Below are positions 21,100-21,832 of a stretch of 21,832 nucleotides of DNA, in pieces. This stretch comes from Latescibacteria bacterium UBA6620 (GTDB taxonomy: Bacteria; Latescibacterota; UBA2968). The notes beneath the pieces were generated by a model. It saw only the letters and a list, made by a program, of their open reading frames with translations, did no database searches and was not told where the DNA came from. A program made the position numbers and the translations under genes. The DNA lies in contig DJHM01000030.1 in NCBI GenBank assembly GCA_002433075.1, forward strand, positions 240,446 through 262,277, written 5' to 3'. The first letter of the stretch is position 1, and each line of letters begins with the position of its first letter.

Positions 21100-21832
21100 A
21101 CGCGAAGGACCCCAAACCGATGACGATGGGCCAGACCACGTGGCGGCTCCTCAAGTTTCGTCCCGCCCTGTTCCTGTCGACCATCTTCTTCCGCGGAATC
21201 GACGACGTCGCTCCCTTCCTGGCCGGCGTTCTCATGAAAGGCTTCTTCGACGCCCTCACCGGCCAGGCGGAAGCGGGGTTCACCCCCTACACGCTCGTTG
21301 CGCTTTACGTCGCCGTGGAAGTGGGCGACCGGACCGCACTCTTCGGGTCCGCGCTCACCTGGCCGAGATGGTGGTATGCCATCGAGACCCTGCTTCGTCG
21401 CAACCTCGTCACGGCCGTCCTCGAAGTACGGGATCCGACCGGCATCTCCAACGCATCGGGTGAAGTCACCAACCGTTTTCGCGACGACGTGATGGGCATC
21501 GTCCACTATCTCAATCGATACATCCATATGTGGGGAAACCTCGTCTTCGCGGTCCTGGCCATCCGGTATATGGCATACATCGACGCAGGCATCACCGCCA
21601 TCACGATCATCCCCGCCATCTGCGTCGTCATCGTCGTCGACGCGTGTCGCAAGCTGATCTTCAAGTATCGGACCGCACAGCGTATCGCGACCGAGCGGGC
21701 CACGAACTTCATCAACGAGATGTTCCAGTCGGTCTTGGCCATCAAGGTCGCCACTACCGAGTCTCATGTCGTCGACCGTTTCCGTGTCCTCAACGACGAA
21801 AGGCGTAAATCGACGCTGATCGACAACCTGTT
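21096..21832 (+). CDS. ABC transporter, second half, membrane domain only (3' end beyond window)
   Basis: 245 codons of an exporter-type membrane domain run off the right edge, so the ATPase domain is not seen. Segments: TWRLLKFRPALFLSTIFFRG at the N-terminus, helices around YTLVALYVAVEVGDRTALFG and WGNLVFAVLAIRYMAY, the long helix AITIIPAICVVIVVDACRK, and coupling-helix-like ERATNFINEMFQSVLAIKVA. FRDDVMGIVHYLNRY is comparable to the DGDTTSLSNFF segment of the first half. The GTG at 21096 overlaps the first half's stop; an ATG at 21120 with AAGGA ten bases upstream is an alternative. With the first half it probably forms a heterodimeric exporter; the substrate is unknown. Confidence 0.88.
   Translation, partial: MNAKDPKPMTMGQTTWRLLKFRPALFLSTIFFRGIDDVAPFLAGVLMKGFFDALTGQAEAGFTPYTLVALYVAVEVGDRTALFGSALTWPRWWYAIETLLRRNLVTAVLEVRDPTGISNASGEVTNRFRDDVMGIVHYLNRYIHMWGNLVFAVLAIRYMAYIDAGITAITIIPAICVVIVVDACRKLIFKYRTAQRIATERATNFINEMFQSVLAIKVATTESHVVDRFRVLNDERRKSTLIDNL

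Noticed and set aside
1..21832. CRISPR array, prophage, integrase or transposase genes
   Set aside because: No regularly spaced direct repeats and no recognisable phage or transposase protein in any frame.

Overview
This is a 21.8 kb window of GC-rich bacterial chromosome with compact operons. Many genes overlap by ATGA or GTGA, and GTG and TTG starts are common. No rRNA, tRNA, phage, transposase or CRISPR signal was seen. The mix of an S55-type exported protein, exported beta-propellers, a PhyH-type dioxygenase, a Gfo/Idh/MocA oxidoreductase and duplicated aldo/keto reductases fits an uncultured soil or marine heterotroph, perhaps Latescibacterota/Poribacteria-like or another FCB-type lineage. 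That placement is inference only; no marker gene fixes it.

Left third (1-6.8 kb): one minus-strand operon reads S55 SpoIVB-like protein, exported beta-propeller protein, ribD, ribE, ribBA. All five genes overlap, and one TTGACA-17-TAGATT promoter precedes the first. ribBA runs off the left edge. The three rib genes make riboflavin from GTP and ribulose-5-phosphate. The leading pair is exported and its link to flavins is unexplained.

Middle (6.8-13.2 kb): rlmH has a promoter that implies a leaderless mRNA and is followed at once by a rod-like hairpin RNA ending in a U-tract. A small minus-strand gene of unknown function (88 aa) has a very good promoter with a palindrome in its spacer. Divergent from it is a structured, terminated, gene-free segment that is a candidate ncRNA or leader. 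Then come an ECF sigma factor and a promoter driving a 94-aa protein translationally coupled to a PhyH-family dioxygenase. A decayed MFS transporter (one in-frame stop, two frameshifts) and a small membrane-protein gene with an in-frame amber codon follow, then an intact Gfo/Idh/MocA oxidoreductase.

Right (13.2-21.8 kb): a gap holds repeat debris and two tiny membrane-protein genes, one frameshifted. Two paralogous aldo/keto reductases are separated by repeat-like DNA. A ribbon-helix-helix/MazF toxin-antitoxin pair is flanked by two identical 24-bp palindromes and lies next to the amputated 5' end of a topoisomerase IB gene, which suggests a cassette insertion with gene loss. A minus-strand pair encodes a protein of unknown function and an exported PQQ-type beta-propeller protein. 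Finally, two overlapping half-ABC transporters probably form a heterodimeric exporter. The first has no ATG/GTG/TTG at its expected start; an excellent Shine-Dalgarno sequence precedes an ATC codon there. The second runs off the right edge.
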